DNA of 24,419 nt, taken from positions 1-24,419 of the forward strand of contig CAJMRD010000028.1 in the NCBI GenBank assembly GCA_905215725.1, written 5' to 3'. Below the pieces are notes generated by a model, which made no database searches, had not been told where the DNA came from, and was given only the letters and a program-made list of their open reading frames with translations. Both the position numbers and the translations under genes were made by a program. Below, one piece after another: positions 24,315-24,419 of this stretch (the first letter of the stretch is position 1; each line of letters opens with the position of its first letter). This stretch comes from an uncultured bacterium. GTDB taxonomy: Bacteria; Actinomycetota; Coriobacteriia; Coriobacteriales; Coriobacteriaceae.

Positions 24315-24419
24315 TTAGGGGAGGAGCTTCATGGCGGCGTCGTGGGCGGCGTGCTCGTAGGCGTCGTCGAGGGGCTTGAGCGGCAGCAGGGCTGTGGCCT
24401 GCGCATCGCCGCGGCGCTC
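24315..24419 (-). CDS. C-terminal end of an unidentified protein
   Basis: A minus-strand frame is open from the right edge to TAA at 24315-24317. The visible 34 residues include ERRGDAQATALLPLKPLDD and end in HAAHDAMKLLP. The codon use matches the neighbours, and the frame is followed by a terminator-like hairpin, so this is probably the real end of a gene. The piece is too short to name a family. Confidence 0.6.
   Translation of the reverse strand, partial: ERRGDAQATALLPLKPLDDAYEHAAHDAAMKLLP

Overview
The window looks like a chromosomal segment of a Coriobacteriia actinobacterium, most likely Collinsella or a close relative. This is inferred from the GC-rich coding style, the DUF6110 plus P-type ATPase pair, the rplM-rpsI-glmM order, a type III glutamine synthetase, a short MetH with a separate activation protein, and many dispersed palindromic elements. 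No species call is possible from the sequence alone. Most genes are ordinary core genes; the unusual content is in the intergenic regions.

Left part (1-5850): the 3' end of gatB; a large perfect palindrome and a terminator; a promoter with an AT-rich operator-like palindrome driving a small DUF6110 membrane protein and a metal P1B-type ATPase; a convergent unknown protein; tmRNA (ssrA) with its terminator; an exact-period 62-bp tandem repeat of hairpins; and a patatin-like phospholipase.

Centre (5850-13400): a strong promoter drives rplM-rpsI. Then come glmM, a glucose-type EIIA protein and nagB, which link amino-sugar entry, GlcN-6-P breakdown and cell-wall precursor synthesis. nagB has a folded, unidentified leader of about 200 nt. 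A 999-residue SARP/MalT-like regulator follows after a 390-bp non-coding stretch.

Right-centre (13400-20800, all minus strand): yhbY; a SAM methyltransferase; a UPF0210/DUF711 gene with a second copy of the large palindrome just after its stop; and the operon metF - MetH activation protein - metH, a complete methyl-THF-to-methionine module.

Right end (20800-24419): a 78-bp near-perfect hairpin lies upstream of glnN. After glnN comes about 1 kb of non-coding mosaic: a 215-bp element with 29-bp terminal inverted repeats, a direct duplication of the tRNA-Glu 3' end and terminator, one intact tRNA-Glu, twin hairpins spaced exactly 80 bp, and a REP-like hairpin that also ends a partial minus-strand gene at the edge.

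The best candidate for an undescribed system is the pair of palindromes at 714-854 and 14941-15074. Both start just after a stop codon and precede a terminator, in the same orientation to the gene. Both keep the same single-stranded core, while the long stem arms differ almost completely between copies yet pair perfectly within each copy.
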